Origin: Bordetella sp. FB-8
Lineage (GTDB): Bacteria > Pseudomonadota > Gammaproteobacteria > Burkholderiales > Burkholderiaceae_B
Reading direction: 5' to 3'
Assembly (NCBI RefSeq): GCF_000382185.1
Contig: NZ_KB907784.1
Span: forward strand, 186,001-250,000
DNA length: 64,000 bases
The number at the start of each line of letters is the position of its first letter. Position 1 is the stretch's first letter. Below, piece by piece: positions 44,621 through 54,179 of this stretch. The notes beneath the pieces are model-generated. The model did not search any database, had not been told where the DNA came from, and saw nothing but the letters and a program-made list of their open reading frames with translations. A program made the translations under genes and the position numbers.

Positions 44621-45866
44621 GGGGTGGAAGCGTTCAACGCTTGGTGAGTGCACAAAGCTTCTTTCCGGCAACACGCCAAGTAAGGAGCGTCAAGACTATT
44701 GGTCCGGCGACTTTCCTTGGGTGACTGTGAAAGACATGAAAACTCCTTGGCTCCACAGGACGGGGCTGACCCTTACCCAGACTGGCAAAGCAGCAGCATC
44801 AGTAGCACCTGCGAATTCCATCTTGGTAGTGACACGTGGAATGGCCTTGCTAAAGGATCTTCCGATCAGCCTTGCCATGAGGGATGTTGCCTTCAACCAA
44901 GACATCAAGGCAATCGTTCCCAATCAAGGTCTGGATGCCCGCTTTCTTGCGTACCAACTGCAAAGCAAGAAGCACGCAGTATTGGATATGGTCGATACCG
45001 CAGGCCACGGAACAGGAAAGCTTGACACGGACCTACTGAAGTCTGTTGATCTGGTGGTGCCGCCGATCCCGGAGCAGCGCCGCATCGCCCAAATTCTCTC
45101 CACCTGGGACCAAGCCATCGCCACCATAGAGCGGCTGGGTGCCAACAGCCTGAACCAGAAACTGCTTCTTTCGCAGCAGATGTTGACTGGCAAGGTTCGC
45201 CTCCGCAGCTTCAATGCGAGTGGGCAAAAACGCAAAACACCCTATGGTTCATTGCCTCTGGAATGGGGTTATCGCCGGATAGGCGACGTTGCGACAGAAG
45301 TCAGCCAAAAGCTGGGCGAGGCTGCGCCGTATCGGGTGTTGTCATGTACTAAGCACCAAGGACTGGTTGACTCGCTGAGCTATTTCAATAAGCAGGTGTT
45401 TAGCATTGACACTTCGACGTACAAGGTGGTTCCCCGTGGCTACTTCGTGTACGCGACCAATCACATTGATGAAGGGTCCATCGGTCACCAAAACTTGTAC
45501 GACTTCGGTTTGGTGAGCCCGATGTACACCGTCTTCAAAGCGACCGATAAAGTTGTCGATGCCTACCTCTTTGCGTTGCTGAAGACAGAGCACTACCGCC
45601 AAATTTTCGCGTCCGCAACCAACGCATCGGTAGACCGCCGAGGCAGTCTGCGCTGGAAAGATTTTCGGAACCTCCACATTCCACTGCCATCAATTGAAGA
45701 GCAACAGGCGATTGCGAAGGTGCTAACTGAAGCAGGCCGCGAAGCTGACTTGTTGCAGGCTCAATTGGCTCTGCTTCGCGAGGAAAAGGCCGCACTAATG
45801 TCCCAGCTCTTCACCGGCAAGCGCCGCGTCAAGTTGCCGGACGCTGAAACAGAGGTGCAGGCATGA
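44610..45866 (+). CDS. hsdS: Type I restriction-modification specificity subunit (full length)
   Basis: A 418-residue HsdS with two target-recognition domains (about 5-150 and 215-365), each followed by a conserved helix (IPEQRRIAQILSTWDQAIAT and IEEQQAIAKVLTEAGREADL). This gives recognition of a two-part asymmetric DNA site. I chose the ATG at 44610 behind GGGAGG; an in-frame GTG three bases earlier is possible. It overlaps hsdR by four bases (ATGA). Together with the solo half-subunit it may give the operon two methylation specificities. Confidence 0.93.
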   Translation: MLLKGWKRSTLGECTKLLSGNTPSKERQDYWSGDFPWVTVKDMKTPWLHRTGLTLTQTGKAAASVAPANSILVVTRGMALLKDLPISLAMRDVAFNQDIKAIVPNQGLDARFLAYQLQSKKHAVLDMVDTAGHGTGKLDTDLLKSVDLVVPPIPEQRRIAQILSTWDQAIATIERLGANSLNQKLLLSQQMLTGKVRLRSFNASGQKRKTPYGSLPLEWGYRRIGDVATEVSQKLGEAAPYRVLSCTKHQGLVDSLSYFNKQVFSIDTSTYKVVPRGYFVYATNHIDEGSIGHQNLYDFGLVSPMYTVFKATDKVVDAYLFALLKTEHYRQIFASATNASVDRRGSLRWKDFRNLHIPLPSIEEQQAIAKVLTEAGREADLLQAQLALLREEKAALMSQLFTGKRRVKLPDAETEVQA

Positions 45867-48800
45867 ACACCACGCCCAACTCCCGCGAACAGTACAGCGC
45901 CCACCTGCCCGCGCTGCACCTACTTTGCAACCTGGGTTGGAACTTTCTGACCACGGCACAGGCTTTGGCCCTGCGCGGCAGCACGCGCGAGGTGCTGCTC
46001 AAGCCCCGGCTGATTGACGTGTTGCAAACCCGGCGCTACGAATACAAGGGCCAGTGGTATCCGCTCTCGCCCAGCGGCATCGACCAGATCGTGCGCGAGT
46101 TGTCGGCACTCAGCCTGGCCGAAGGGCTGATGCCCGCCAACGAGCGGCTGTACGGCAAGCTGGCGCTGGGCATTACGGTGACGGAGTTCATGCCTGATGG
46201 CAAGAAGCACCAGCCCACCATTCCCGTGATCGACTGGGCCGAGGCTACGGCCAACCGCTGGGATGTGACCGAAGAGCTGGAGGTGCTGGCAGCGCAAGGC
46301 ACGCACCACCGCACGCCGGATGTGGTGGCGTATGTGAACGGCATCCCCCTGGTGGTGATCGAAGCCAAGCGGCCCGAGTCGGGCGGTGGCAGCCACTCCG
46401 CCAAGGCGATGGTGACGGAGGGCATCAGCCAACACCTGCGCAACCAGCGACCGGACGAGATTCCCAACCTGTTTGCCTACGCCCAACTGTTGCTGGCCAT
46501 CAGCCAGACCGAGGGGCGCTACGGCACCACGCACACGGCGGCGAAGTTCTGGGCCAAGTGGCGGGAGGAGGAGTTCGACGAAGCCCACATGCAGGCGCTC
46601 AAGAACAAGGCACTCAAGCCGGATGTGCGCACTGCGCTGTTCGACGGCAAGCCTGCCGCACTGGCGGCGTACTTCGACACGCTGTGGGGCGCCCCCATGC
46701 AGGCCACCGAACAGGACCGCTTGTTGGTGAGCCTGTTGACCCCGGCACGGTTGCTTGAGTTCCTGCGCGGCTATGTGCTCTTCGACCGCAAAGTGGGCAA
46801 GATCGTGGCCCGCTACCAGCAGTTCTTTGGCATTCGGGCGCTGCTGGCGCGCATCAGCCAGATGAAGCCCGAATCGCAAGGCGGTGGCCGCGAGGGTGGT
46901 GTGGTGTGGCACACCACAGGGTCGGGCAAGAGCTTCACGATGGTGTTCCTGACCAAGGCGCTGCTGTTGGTGGATGCCTTGAAGGAATGCCGCGTGGTGG
47001 TGGTGACCGACCGCATTGACCTGGAAACCCAGCTCGCCCGCAACTTCATGACCGGTGGTGCCTTTGGCTCCAGCATCGCCACACAGAAAGACGGCGAGAA
47101 GAGCCGCACCTTGTCTGGCCGCGATCTGGCCCAGCGCATCGGCAAGGGCACCGAGCGCATCACCTTCACGCTGGTGCACAAGTTCAATACGGCGTCCAAG
47201 TTGCCGGAGTGCCGCAACGACTCAGCCGACATGATCGTGCTGGTGGACGAAGGCCACCGCAGCCACGGCGGCGAAACCCACGAGCGCATGAAGAAGGCAC
47301 TGCCCAAAGCGGCCTACATCGCCTTCACGGGTACGCCCTTGCTCAAGGACGAGAAGACGGCCAACAAGTTCGGCCCCATCGTGCACGCCTACACCATGCA
47401 GCGCGCGGTGGAGGACGAAACCGTGGCCCCGTTGCTGTATGAAGAGCGTATACCCGAGCTGGACATCAACGAGGAGGCTGTGAACCGCTGGTTCGAGAAG
47501 ATCACCAGCAACCTCAGTGATGCCCAGCGCACCGACCTGAAAAAAAAGTTCGCCAAGAAGGGGGCCGTCTACGGTGCAGCCAATCGCATTGAGCTGATCG
47601 CATGGGACATCGCCACCCACTTTAACGAAAACATCAAGAAGCTGGGGCTCGGCCTGAAAGGCCAGGTCGCCACCGACAGCAAGCTCGACGCCATCCGCTA
47701 CAAGAAGGCGTTGGACGACACTGACTTGGTGACCAGTGCGGTGGTGATCTCGGCCCCGGACACGCGTGAAGGCAACTCCGATGTGGACGAGGACACATTG
47801 CCCGAGGTGCAAAAGTGGTGGAAGCAGGCCATGGCCACCTGCAGCAACGATGCCGAGGCCTATGAGAAGCAAGTGGTCAATGACTTTGGCACGGACGGCG
47901 CACCTGACCTGCTGATCGTCGTGGACAAGCTGCTGACGGGTTTCGACGAGCCGCGCAATACGGTGCTGTACATCGACAAGCCCCTGAAAGGGCACAACCT
48001 GATCCAGGCCGTGGCGCGCGTCAACCGCTTGCATGACGCCAAGCGGTACGGCGTGCTGGTGGACTACCGAGGCATCTTGAAGGAACTCGACACCGCCATC
48101 CGCGCCTACCAGGACCTGGAATCCCGCACCCAGGGTGGCTTCGACATCAGCGACCTGCAGGGCCTGTACCACCAGTTCAGCACGGAGTACAAGCGCCTGC
48201 CTGCTTTGCACGATGAACTGTGGTCGTTCTTCACGTCGGTGACCAACAAGCTCGACCGCGAGCAGTACCGGCAAGTACTGGCACCAAGGTTCGTCAGAGG
48301 CACTGACGGCGAAGAGCATGATGAACGGCAGAAACTGCGAGACGACTTCTATGATGCACTGACTGCCTTCGGCTTGTGCTTGCAGACCGCGCTCTCATCA
48401 CGCAGCTTCTTCGAGGACAAGAGCTTTTCTGAAGCGCAAATCGCCCGGTACAAGGCCGACCTTCGCTTCTTCACCGAACTGCGCCAGACCGCCCGTCGCG
48501 ATGCCATGGAGACAGTGGATTACAGCGTCTACGAAGAGCAAATACGCAAACTGGTGGACAAGCAGGTCATCGGCACAGAGGTGCGCGAACCTGAAGGCGT
48601 CTATCTGGTGCACCAGTTAGGGCAAGCGGAAGACCCGAAGGACTGGTCGGAAGAAAAGACGCGCAATGAGACGGACATGATCCGCACCCGGCTGCGCAAG
48701 ACCATCGAGCAGGAACTGGCGACCGACCCCTATGCGCAGAAGGTGTTTGGTGAACTGCTGCGCCAGGCCATCGCTGAGGCGCAGGCGATGTTCGACCATC

Positions 48801-49174
48801 CGTTGAAACAGTACGCCCTGTTCAAGTCCTTTGAGGAAAAACTGGACGCCCGAGCCACCCCGGACATGCCGGATGCATTGGCAGACAAGCCACATGCCAA
48901 GGCCTACTTTGGCGCCATGCGTCTGGTGCTGGGGGACGAGGCCTTTGCGGCTCTGAGTGGCGATGCGAAGGACAAGCTGGTGCAACAAGCGATTGCCATG
49001 GACACCGTGGTGCGCGACGCCGTGGCAGAGAACTCGCTCAACCCACAGAACATTGAGGCTGCCATTCGCAAGAGCCTGCTGCCCCTGTTGTTTGGCACGC
49101 TGGGTTTGGATAACGCCAAGCTGGTGGTCGAGCAAGTCATCCAGATCACGCGTGTCGGGTTGAGCAAGTCTTGA
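45863..49174 (+). CDS. hsdR: Type I restriction-modification endonuclease/translocase
   Basis: HsdR cuts unmethylated DNA after ATP-driven translocation. In 1103 residues the N-terminal nuclease motif E167-x-K169 (VVIEAKRP) is intact. The helicase Walker A is HTTGSGKS (350-357) and the DEAD-like box is DEGH (462-465); a later motif III-type FTGTPL is also seen. A C-terminal helical domain binds the methylase. The gene looks complete and active, overlaps hsdS by four bases, and is followed at once by a metalloprotease-like gene. Confidence 0.97.
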   Translation: MNTTPNSREQYSAHLPALHLLCNLGWNFLTTAQALALRGSTREVLLKPRLIDVLQTRRYEYKGQWYPLSPSGIDQIVRELSALSLAEGLMPANERLYGKLALGITVTEFMPDGKKHQPTIPVIDWAEATANRWDVTEELEVLAAQGTHHRTPDVVAYVNGIPLVVIEAKRPESGGGSHSAKAMVTEGISQHLRNQRPDEIPNLFAYAQLLLAISQTEGRYGTTHTAAKFWAKWREEEFDEAHMQALKNKALKPDVRTALFDGKPAALAAYFDTLWGAPMQATEQDRLLVSLLTPARLLEFLRGYVLFDRKVGKIVARYQQFFGIRALLARISQMKPESQGGGREGGVVWHTTGSGKSFTMVFLTKALLLVDALKECRVVVVTDRIDLETQLARNFMTGGAFGSSIATQKDGEKSRTLSGRDLAQRIGKGTERITFTLVHKFNTASKLPECRNDSADMIVLVDEGHRSHGGETHERMKKALPKAAYIAFTGTPLLKDEKTANKFGPIVHAYTMQRAVEDETVAPLLYEERIPELDINEEAVNRWFEKITSNLSDAQRTDLKKKFAKKGAVYGAANRIELIAWDIATHFNENIKKLGLGLKGQVATDSKLDAIRYKKALDDTDLVTSAVVISAPDTREGNSDVDEDTLPEVQKWWKQAMATCSNDAEAYEKQVVNDFGTDGAPDLLIVVDKLLTGFDEPRNTVLYIDKPLKGHNLIQAVARVNRLHDAKRYGVLVDYRGILKELDTAIRAYQDLESRTQGGFDISDLQGLYHQFSTEYKRLPALHDELWSFFTSVTNKLDREQYRQVLAPRFVRGTDGEEHDERQKLRDDFYDALTAFGLCLQTALSSRSFFEDKSFSEAQIARYKADLRFFTELRQTARRDAMETVDYSVYEEQIRKLVDKQVIGTEVREPEGVYLVHQLGQAEDPKDWSEEKTRNETDMIRTRLRKTIEQELATDPYAQKVFGELLRQAIAEAQAMFDHPLKQYALFKSFEEKLDARATPDMPDALADKPHAKAYFGAMRLVLGDEAFAALSGDAKDKLVQQAIAMDTVVRDAVAENSLNPQNIEAAIRKSLLPLLFGTLGLDNAKLVVEQVIQITRVGLSKS

Positions 49175-49176
49175 GC

Positions 49177-49926
49177 ATGCTGGTCACTGAACGTGTCTCG
49201 CAGCACCGCTTCGCCTATGGCGATGAAGTCATCGCCTTCAGCCTGCGCCGCCAACCTTCGCGCACTGTGACGCGCGTTGCCATTCATGTGGAGCCCGACG
49301 CACGCGTGCTGGTGGATGCACCCGACACCGCGCCCCTGGTTGATGTGATGACTGCCGTGAAAAAGCGGGCGCGCTGGATCAGCCTGCATGTGAAAGCAGC
49401 CAGGGCACGACTGGCCCATATGCTGCCCCGCGAGTATGTGAGCGGGGAGTCTCTGCACTATCTAGGCCGCCGCTATCGCTTGAAGGTCGTCGTCGACGCA
49501 GAGGCCAGGGCGCAGGCTCGGATGCGCGGCGCTTTCATCACCGTGACGGCGCGGGAACATGCATCGGCCCCGATCAAGATGGCCTTGGATGCCTGGTATC
49601 GGCAGCGAGCGCGGGAAGTGTTCGCGGATCGCCTTGCCGCCGTGGCAGCCCCCTTGCGATGGGTCAAGCAGCTTCCACCGACGCGCCTGCAGTTCATGAC
49701 TGTGCAATGGGGAAGCTGCTCACCCTCGGGCCGCATCACACTGAACCCGTTGCTGGTGAAGGCGCCACGGGAGTGCATCGACTACGTGCTGCTCCATGAG
49801 CTGTGCCACCTGCTCCACCACAACCACAGTCCCAAGTTCTACCGCACCTTAGATCGGCACATGCCGAACTGGCGAGCGGTGAAGGAAAAGCTCGACAACA
49901 TGGCGCAAGACGTTTTCCGCGCCTGA
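49177..49926 (+). CDS. YgjP-like zinc metallopeptidase (DUF45/M48-related)
   Basis: A 249-residue protein with the zinc motif H207-E208-x-x-H211 (HELCHLLHHNHSPKFY), WGSCSPSGRITLNPLL and the RRYRLKVVVDAEAR region of the YgjP/DUF45 group. It starts two bases after the hsdR stop; a TTG overlapping that stop is the alternative start. Such genes often end type I operons, so it is likely part of the defence cassette, though its role is not known. It probably acts in the cytoplasm. Confidence 0.88.
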   Translation: MLVTERVSQHRFAYGDEVIAFSLRRQPSRTVTRVAIHVEPDARVLVDAPDTAPLVDVMTAVKKRARWISLHVKAARARLAHMLPREYVSGESLHYLGRRYRLKVVVDAEARAQARMRGAFITVTAREHASAPIKMALDAWYRQRAREVFADRLAAVAAPLRWVKQLPPTRLQFMTVQWGSCSPSGRITLNPLLVKAPRECIDYVLLHELCHLLHHNHSPKFYRTLDRHMPNWRAVKEKLDNMAQDVFRA

Positions 49927-49963
49927 AAGACATCGAATCAAGACCAATCCTGCGGCGGCCGCC

Positions 49964-51391
49964 TCAGCAGATGCGTATCGCCACCTGCCGCGTCATGAAG
50001 CTGCAGCACAGAATTTCATGGCGCCAGCCGAATTGCGCCGCAGCCTGGTTGAACGCCTTGAATTCGTCCTCGCGCCAGGACACGTTGCCGATGTATTCGT
50101 CGAACACCAGCACCGTGCCGGACCCGATCTGCCCGGCAAACTGCGACAGCACCGTGCAGGTGGAACTGTACAGGTCGCAGTCGATGTTCATCATGCGCAC
50201 AGGGCCTTTTTCCCGCGCGATGAAAGGCGGGATGGAGTCCTCGAACCAGCCCGCGTGCAGGGTGACGCTGTCCGGCACCTGCGGGATGAATCCCTCGGTG
50301 GAATAGCTGCCGCGGGCCTCGTGGTTCCAGTCCTCGGGGATGCCCTGGAAACTGTCGAAGCCATGAACCGGGCCGTCCACCATGGCTGCGATCATGCGGA
50401 TGGACTTGCCTCGATAAACGCCGAATTCCAGCACCAGGCCGTCGGACCGGGCCTGCGCCAGGGCCAGCTCGAACACCCGGGCGCCGCTGCCCACCAGCGT
50501 GGGCTTCCCCTGCTCCTTGAGGTATTGCCAGGCGTCCAGATCATGATGCAGCGCGGGCTGCGCGGCGACGGCCGCGAAGCAGGCCTGCGCCTGTTGCGCA
50601 TCGCCCGCCAGATCGTGCAGCATGCCCAGGATGAGGCGGTACAGGCCGTTGTCCGGCGCCGACCGCGCAGCCTGCTCCATGCAGTCGACGGCGCCCGCGG
50701 TATCGCCCTGGTCGAGCAACAGCCCGTGCAGGTTGTACCAGGCCTCGGCGCAATCCGGCGCCAGCGAGATGGCCTGGCGGAACATGGCCTGCGCTTCTTC
50801 GCCCTTGCCCTGCTCGACCAGCGCGACGCCCAGGCCGTTATGGGCCGCGGCATGGTCAGGCTGCAGGGCGATGGTCTGGCGGAACCAGGATTCGGCCTGG
50901 TCCGGCTCGAAGCGGCGCTGGTAGACCACGCCCAGGTTGTAGTGCAAGGCGGCGCGGTCCGGGTTCAGGTCCAGCGCGCAGCGGTAGCTGGCGATGGCCT
51001 CCGAGGTTTTGCCTTGCTCCAGCAGCGCGCTGGCCAGGCCGCTGTGCGCCTCGACATAATCGGGCTTCAGGCTGAGTGCGCAGCGATAGTAGTCCGCGCC
51101 TTCGGCGTACTTGCCCTGGCGGCAATGGACGGCGCCCATATGCAGCGGAAACGCCGCATGCCGCGGATCGACGCGGGCGCCGCGGGCAAAACACGCCATC
51201 GCCGTCTTGTAATCGCCCAGCTGCTGCGCGCACAGGCCGCGCAGCCAAAGGGCATGCAGGTCGTCGGGGCTGGGCTTGAGGATGTCGGCGCAAACGGCCG
51301 CCGCCTGTTTGAATCGACCCGCCTGGTAATGTGCCAGGCCGGCTTGAATGGGCGGCACTTTCTTGTTTTTCATGACAGACGCGCGGCGCAT
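49964..51391 (-). CDS. TPR-repeat protein fused to a TylF-type methyltransferase
   Basis: About 475 residues. The N-terminal 280 form eight or so tetratricopeptide repeats (for example ALWLRGLCAQQLGDYKTAMA, AHSGLASALLEQGKTSEAIA). The C-terminal domain is a macrocin-O-methyltransferase-like (TylF) SAM enzyme with VLEFGVYRGKSI, GFDSFQGIPEDW, NIDCDLYSST and VFDEY. Start chosen at 51391 because AAGG lies seven bases upstream; ATGs at 51406 and 51373 are possible. Such fusions often modify cell-surface glycans, but the target is unknown here. Confidence 0.85.
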   Translation of the reverse strand: MRRASVMKNKKVPPIQAGLAHYQAGRFKQAAAVCADILKPSPDDLHALWLRGLCAQQLGDYKTAMACFARGARVDPRHAAFPLHMGAVHCRQGKYAEGADYYRCALSLKPDYVEAHSGLASALLEQGKTSEAIASYRCALDLNPDRAALHYNLGVVYQRRFEPDQAESWFRQTIALQPDHAAAHNGLGVALVEQGKGEEAQAMFRQAISLAPDCAEAWYNLHGLLLDQGDTAGAVDCMEQAARSAPDNGLYRLILGMLHDLAGDAQQAQACFAAVAAQPALHHDLDAWQYLKEQGKPTLVGSGARVFELALAQARSDGLVLEFGVYRGKSIRMIAAMVDGPVHGFDSFQGIPEDWNHEARGSYSTEGFIPQVPDSVTLHAGWFEDSIPPFIAREKGPVRMMNIDCDLYSSTCTVLSQFAGQIGSGTVLVFDEYIGNVSWREDEFKAFNQAAAQFGWRHEILCCSFMTRQVAIRIC

Positions 51392-51406
51392 GCGCCGGCC
51401 TTGCAA

Positions 51407-51751
51407 TATGACAGTTAGTAGTTATGGTGTCCGGGGTTTGGAACGAGCGCTGCCCTCCCCGGGTGCCCGAGAATGCTTCCCGGCATTCTCGATACGGTCT
51501 CCTGGCGCGCTATGTTATGTGCTTCTGCGCGGCGCGGCGGCTAGCGTTTATACGATTAGCGTTTATACGGATGGCGGACCGAAAACCGCCTTGGCGCCAA
51601 GACTTGGCAACAGCGTCCGCAAGACTTCTTGACGGGCCGGCCGCACTGCCCCGGGCTGGTTTGAAACGCTGCGACGATGACACCGCCGGATGCGGTGTTA
51701 TAGTGCCGCGATCCTGCCGCAAGCCGCTCCATGGCCGTCGTCCGGCACAGA
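51407..51751. other. Non-coding region before tRNA-Leu(UAA), with a repeat and promoter
   Basis: No gene seen. It contains a hairpin (GAGAATGC and GCATTCTC, about 51468-51490), a 15-base tandem repeat (TAGCGTTTATACG units, 51542-51570) and a tRNA promoter near 51677-51704. Confidence 0.5.
51677..51704 (+). promoter_or_regulatory. tRNA-Leu(UAA) promoter
   Basis: ATGACA and TATAGT lie 16 bases apart and end 47 bases before the tRNA. The spacer contains a perfect hairpin (ACACCGC, CGGAT loop, GCGGTGT). Confidence 0.5.
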
Positions 51752-51836
51752 GCACCCATGGCGAAATTGGTAGACGCAAGGGACTTAAAATCCCTCGCCG
51801 CAAGGCGTCCCGGTTCGACCCCGGGTGGGTGCACCA
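51752..51836 (+). tRNA. tRNA-Leu (UAA)
   Basis: A complete class II tRNA of 85 bases with encoded CCA. It has a GCACCCA acceptor, an anticodon arm AGGGACTTAAAATCCCT (anticodon TAA) and a T-arm CCGGTTCGACCCCGG. No inserted element is seen at its 3' end. Confidence 0.97.
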
Positions 51837-51932
51837 ATAGCGGCATTTCGTTTTTCAGGGCAGGATAAGGACCGAATTCGTAGCGCGGAAACAGCCCGTC
51901 CGGCCCAGGCCGGCGCCATCCGGAGAGACACG

Positions 51933-53429
51933 ATGAGTAGGACCGAATCCGAGACCGATCAGAATTTCCGCCTGAGCAAGACGCTGGGGGTGCTGGCCAT
52001 CATGGCGTCCGCCGTCACGCAGGAATACGGGGCGGGCATCAATTTCGTGGCGGTGCAGAGCCTGAGCGTCTATCCGGCGATCCGCGACCTGGTGCCGCTG
52101 GCCATGTTCGTGACCGGGATGCTGGTGCTCGCCAAGACCTATCTGTACGCCCGCTTCTCGCAGGCGATGCCCAGCGCCGGCTCGGCCTATGCGTGGACGG
52201 TGCGCAGCCTCGGGCTGACGACCGGCTTCGTGGCCAACTTCATCTGGTGGATCGGCGTGACCTCCGCGATGGGTTTTCTCGCCTTCGCCTTCGGCACGTT
52301 CCTCGGCCAGGCGTGCGCGAGCGCCGGCTTGCCCGTGGGCGCCGCCATCATGACGCCGACCGGGCACATCATCGTCGGCCTGCTGGCCATCTGGCTGGTC
52401 TTCGCCATTCATGCCAGCGGCGTGCACCACTACGGCAGGTTCGTGCTGGCGCTGTTCGGGCTGATCGTGCTGGTCGCGCTGACGATCATCGTGATTGCCC
52501 TGGACACCACGCCGCAGACCTTTCTGCAGATGGCGAGCACCCGGCACAATCTGGTGCTGACCGAGCCCGCCGGACTGCCGCCGTTCAGCCTGAGCGCGTT
52601 CTTTTCCGTGTGCAGCCTGTTCATTTTCGCGTACGGGGGCATCAGCGCCGCGCCGGGACTGGGCGGCGAGTCGCGCAATGCCAGCGCCACGGTGCCGCGC
52701 GGCATCATGTGGGCATGGCTGGTCGCGGTCGTGCTGTTCACGGCCGTCTGCGCGGCGCTGTTCCATGCGGCGCCGTGGTGGGCCGTCATCGGCCTGATCA
52801 AGGCGGGCAAGTCGTCGCTGGCGACCGCGCCGGGGCTCATCAGCGTCATCGCGCCGCATGCGGTGAGCGTGCTGCTCAATTTCGTGGTGGCGCTGGTGGT
52901 GGGCAAGACGCTCGCGCCGCAGATGATGTGCGCCTCGCGCATGGCTTTCGCGTGGGGCCAGGATGGCATGTTCGGTGAGCGCTTTGTGCAGACGTCGCAG
53001 CGGCGCGTGCCGATGGCGGCCCTGATGCTCTCGGCCGGGCTCGCATCGCTTTTCCTGCTGGAGTCGGCCTATATCGGCTGGTCGCTCGGCGTGGTGGTGC
53101 GCTCGCTGAGCGTGCTGCTGATCTGGTTCCTGATTGCGCTCGGGGCGCTCAATCTGCGCTGGAATCCGCGTTTCTCCCAGGCTTCCTGGAGCGCGCCGCT
53201 CAGGCGCGACCCCTGGCTTGCGGTTGCCGCGCTCGCCTCGCTCGTGATCACCGCCGTGCTGTTTCGCGCGGCCGCGATCTCCCCGCACACGCCTTTCGTT
53301 TTCCAGCCCCTGGTCCAGGGCGCCGTGCTGGCGCTGGTGGCGTTGGCGATCCTGGCGCGCGCCCGGCGCCGCGCCGGGCATGCCGGGGTGGACCTGGGCC
53401 GGCAGGTGGCCGCGCCGCCGCTGGAGTGA
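51933..53429 (+). CDS. APC-family amino acid permease
   Basis: A 498-residue cytoplasmic membrane transporter of the amino acid-polyamine-organocation family with about 12 helices. The first helix keeps the unwound glycine region (GVLAIMASAVTQEYGAGINF), and later YGGISAAPGLGGESRNAS matches the helix-6 signature. I chose the ATG at 51933 with CGGAGAG upstream. It stands alone between tRNA-Leu and a PIN gene, so the substrate cannot be guessed from context. Confidence 0.88.
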   Translation: MSRTESETDQNFRLSKTLGVLAIMASAVTQEYGAGINFVAVQSLSVYPAIRDLVPLAMFVTGMLVLAKTYLYARFSQAMPSAGSAYAWTVRSLGLTTGFVANFIWWIGVTSAMGFLAFAFGTFLGQACASAGLPVGAAIMTPTGHIIVGLLAIWLVFAIHASGVHHYGRFVLALFGLIVLVALTIIVIALDTTPQTFLQMASTRHNLVLTEPAGLPPFSLSAFFSVCSLFIFAYGGISAAPGLGGESRNASATVPRGIMWAWLVAVVLFTAVCAALFHAAPWWAVIGLIKAGKSSLATAPGLISVIAPHAVSVLLNFVVALVVGKTLAPQMMCASRMAFAWGQDGMFGERFVQTSQRRVPMAALMLSAGLASLFLLESAYIGWSLGVVVRSLSVLLIWFLIALGALNLRWNPRFSQASWSAPLRRDPWLAVAALASLVITAVLFRAAAISPHTPFVFQPLVQGAVLALVALAILARARRRAGHAGVDLGRQVAAPPLE

Positions 53430-53567
53430 TCCGGCCCGGGTAAGATGGAGCCCCCGCGCGCCGGCCTGAACCAGGCGCGGCGCGCCGTCCCGAAAAACCG
53501 CGATGAACCACGACCCATACCCTGCGCCCGCCCCGGGCAAGGCCGAAGCGTTTTTGCTCGCCCGCAC

Positions 53568-54167
53568 ATGACCGTTGCCGGCCCCGCCGCCCCCTTCGTC
53601 GTGCTGGACGCCTGCGTGCTCATGTCCACCATACTGCGCCAGCTGCTGCTGCGCGCAGCGCAGGAAGGCGTCTTCCAGCCGGTCTGGACCGAGCGCATCG
53701 GCGAGGAATGGCGCCGCAACGCGGCCCGCTTGTGGGGCGCCCCTCGCGAGATCCTGGACGGTCTGTGGCAGAACATGAACCAGGCTTTCCCGGGTGCCAT
53801 GGAACACGACACGCAGGCCTACGAAGCCGGCTTGCGCTATAGCGACGCCAAAGATTTTCACGTCATCGCCGCCGGCCTGGCGCGGCGCGCGCGCTGCGGG
53901 CTGCAGCGCGTGCCGGTAGTGCAGGTGATGACCTGGAACCTGAAGGACTTCAATCGCTCCGAGCTGCGCAGGCAGGGCCTGGACGTGTTCAACCCGGACG
54001 TGATGCTGGCCCGCTGGTGGCCGGCCGCGGAGCCGGCGCTACGATCCGCGCTGGAGCCTGTCGAACAGGATTACGTGGCCCTGGGGCGCGAGCCTCTGGA
54101 ACTGGCCGCGATCCTGCACCGGGAAAGACTGTACCGGCTGGCCAGGCTCGCGGGCGGCGTAGGGTAG
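53568..54167 (+). CDS. PIN-domain ribonuclease-like protein
   Basis: A 199-residue PIN-domain protein. Start MTVAGPAAPFVVLDACVLMS places the first acidic residue in the classic FVVLDACVL strand. Further conserved acids follow in SDAKDFHVIAAGL and MTWNLKDFN. PIN proteins are metal-dependent RNases, often VapC toxins, but no antitoxin gene is next to this one and it is longer than VapC (about 130). It may be a solitary PIN of unknown role. It ends 12 bases before convergent ilvA. Confidence 0.8.
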   Translation: MTVAGPAAPFVVLDACVLMSTILRQLLLRAAQEGVFQPVWTERIGEEWRRNAARLWGAPREILDGLWQNMNQAFPGAMEHDTQAYEAGLRYSDAKDFHVIAAGLARRARCGLQRVPVVQVMTWNLKDFNRSELRRQGLDVFNPDVMLARWWPAAEPALRSALEPVEQDYVALGREPLELAAILHRERLYRLARLAGGVG

Positions 54168-54179
54168 GCGCGGGCGGCG

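Noticed and set aside
53568..54167. VapC toxin of a toxin-antitoxin pair
   Set aside because: PIN motifs are present, but the protein is longer than VapC and no antitoxin gene lies upstream or downstream.
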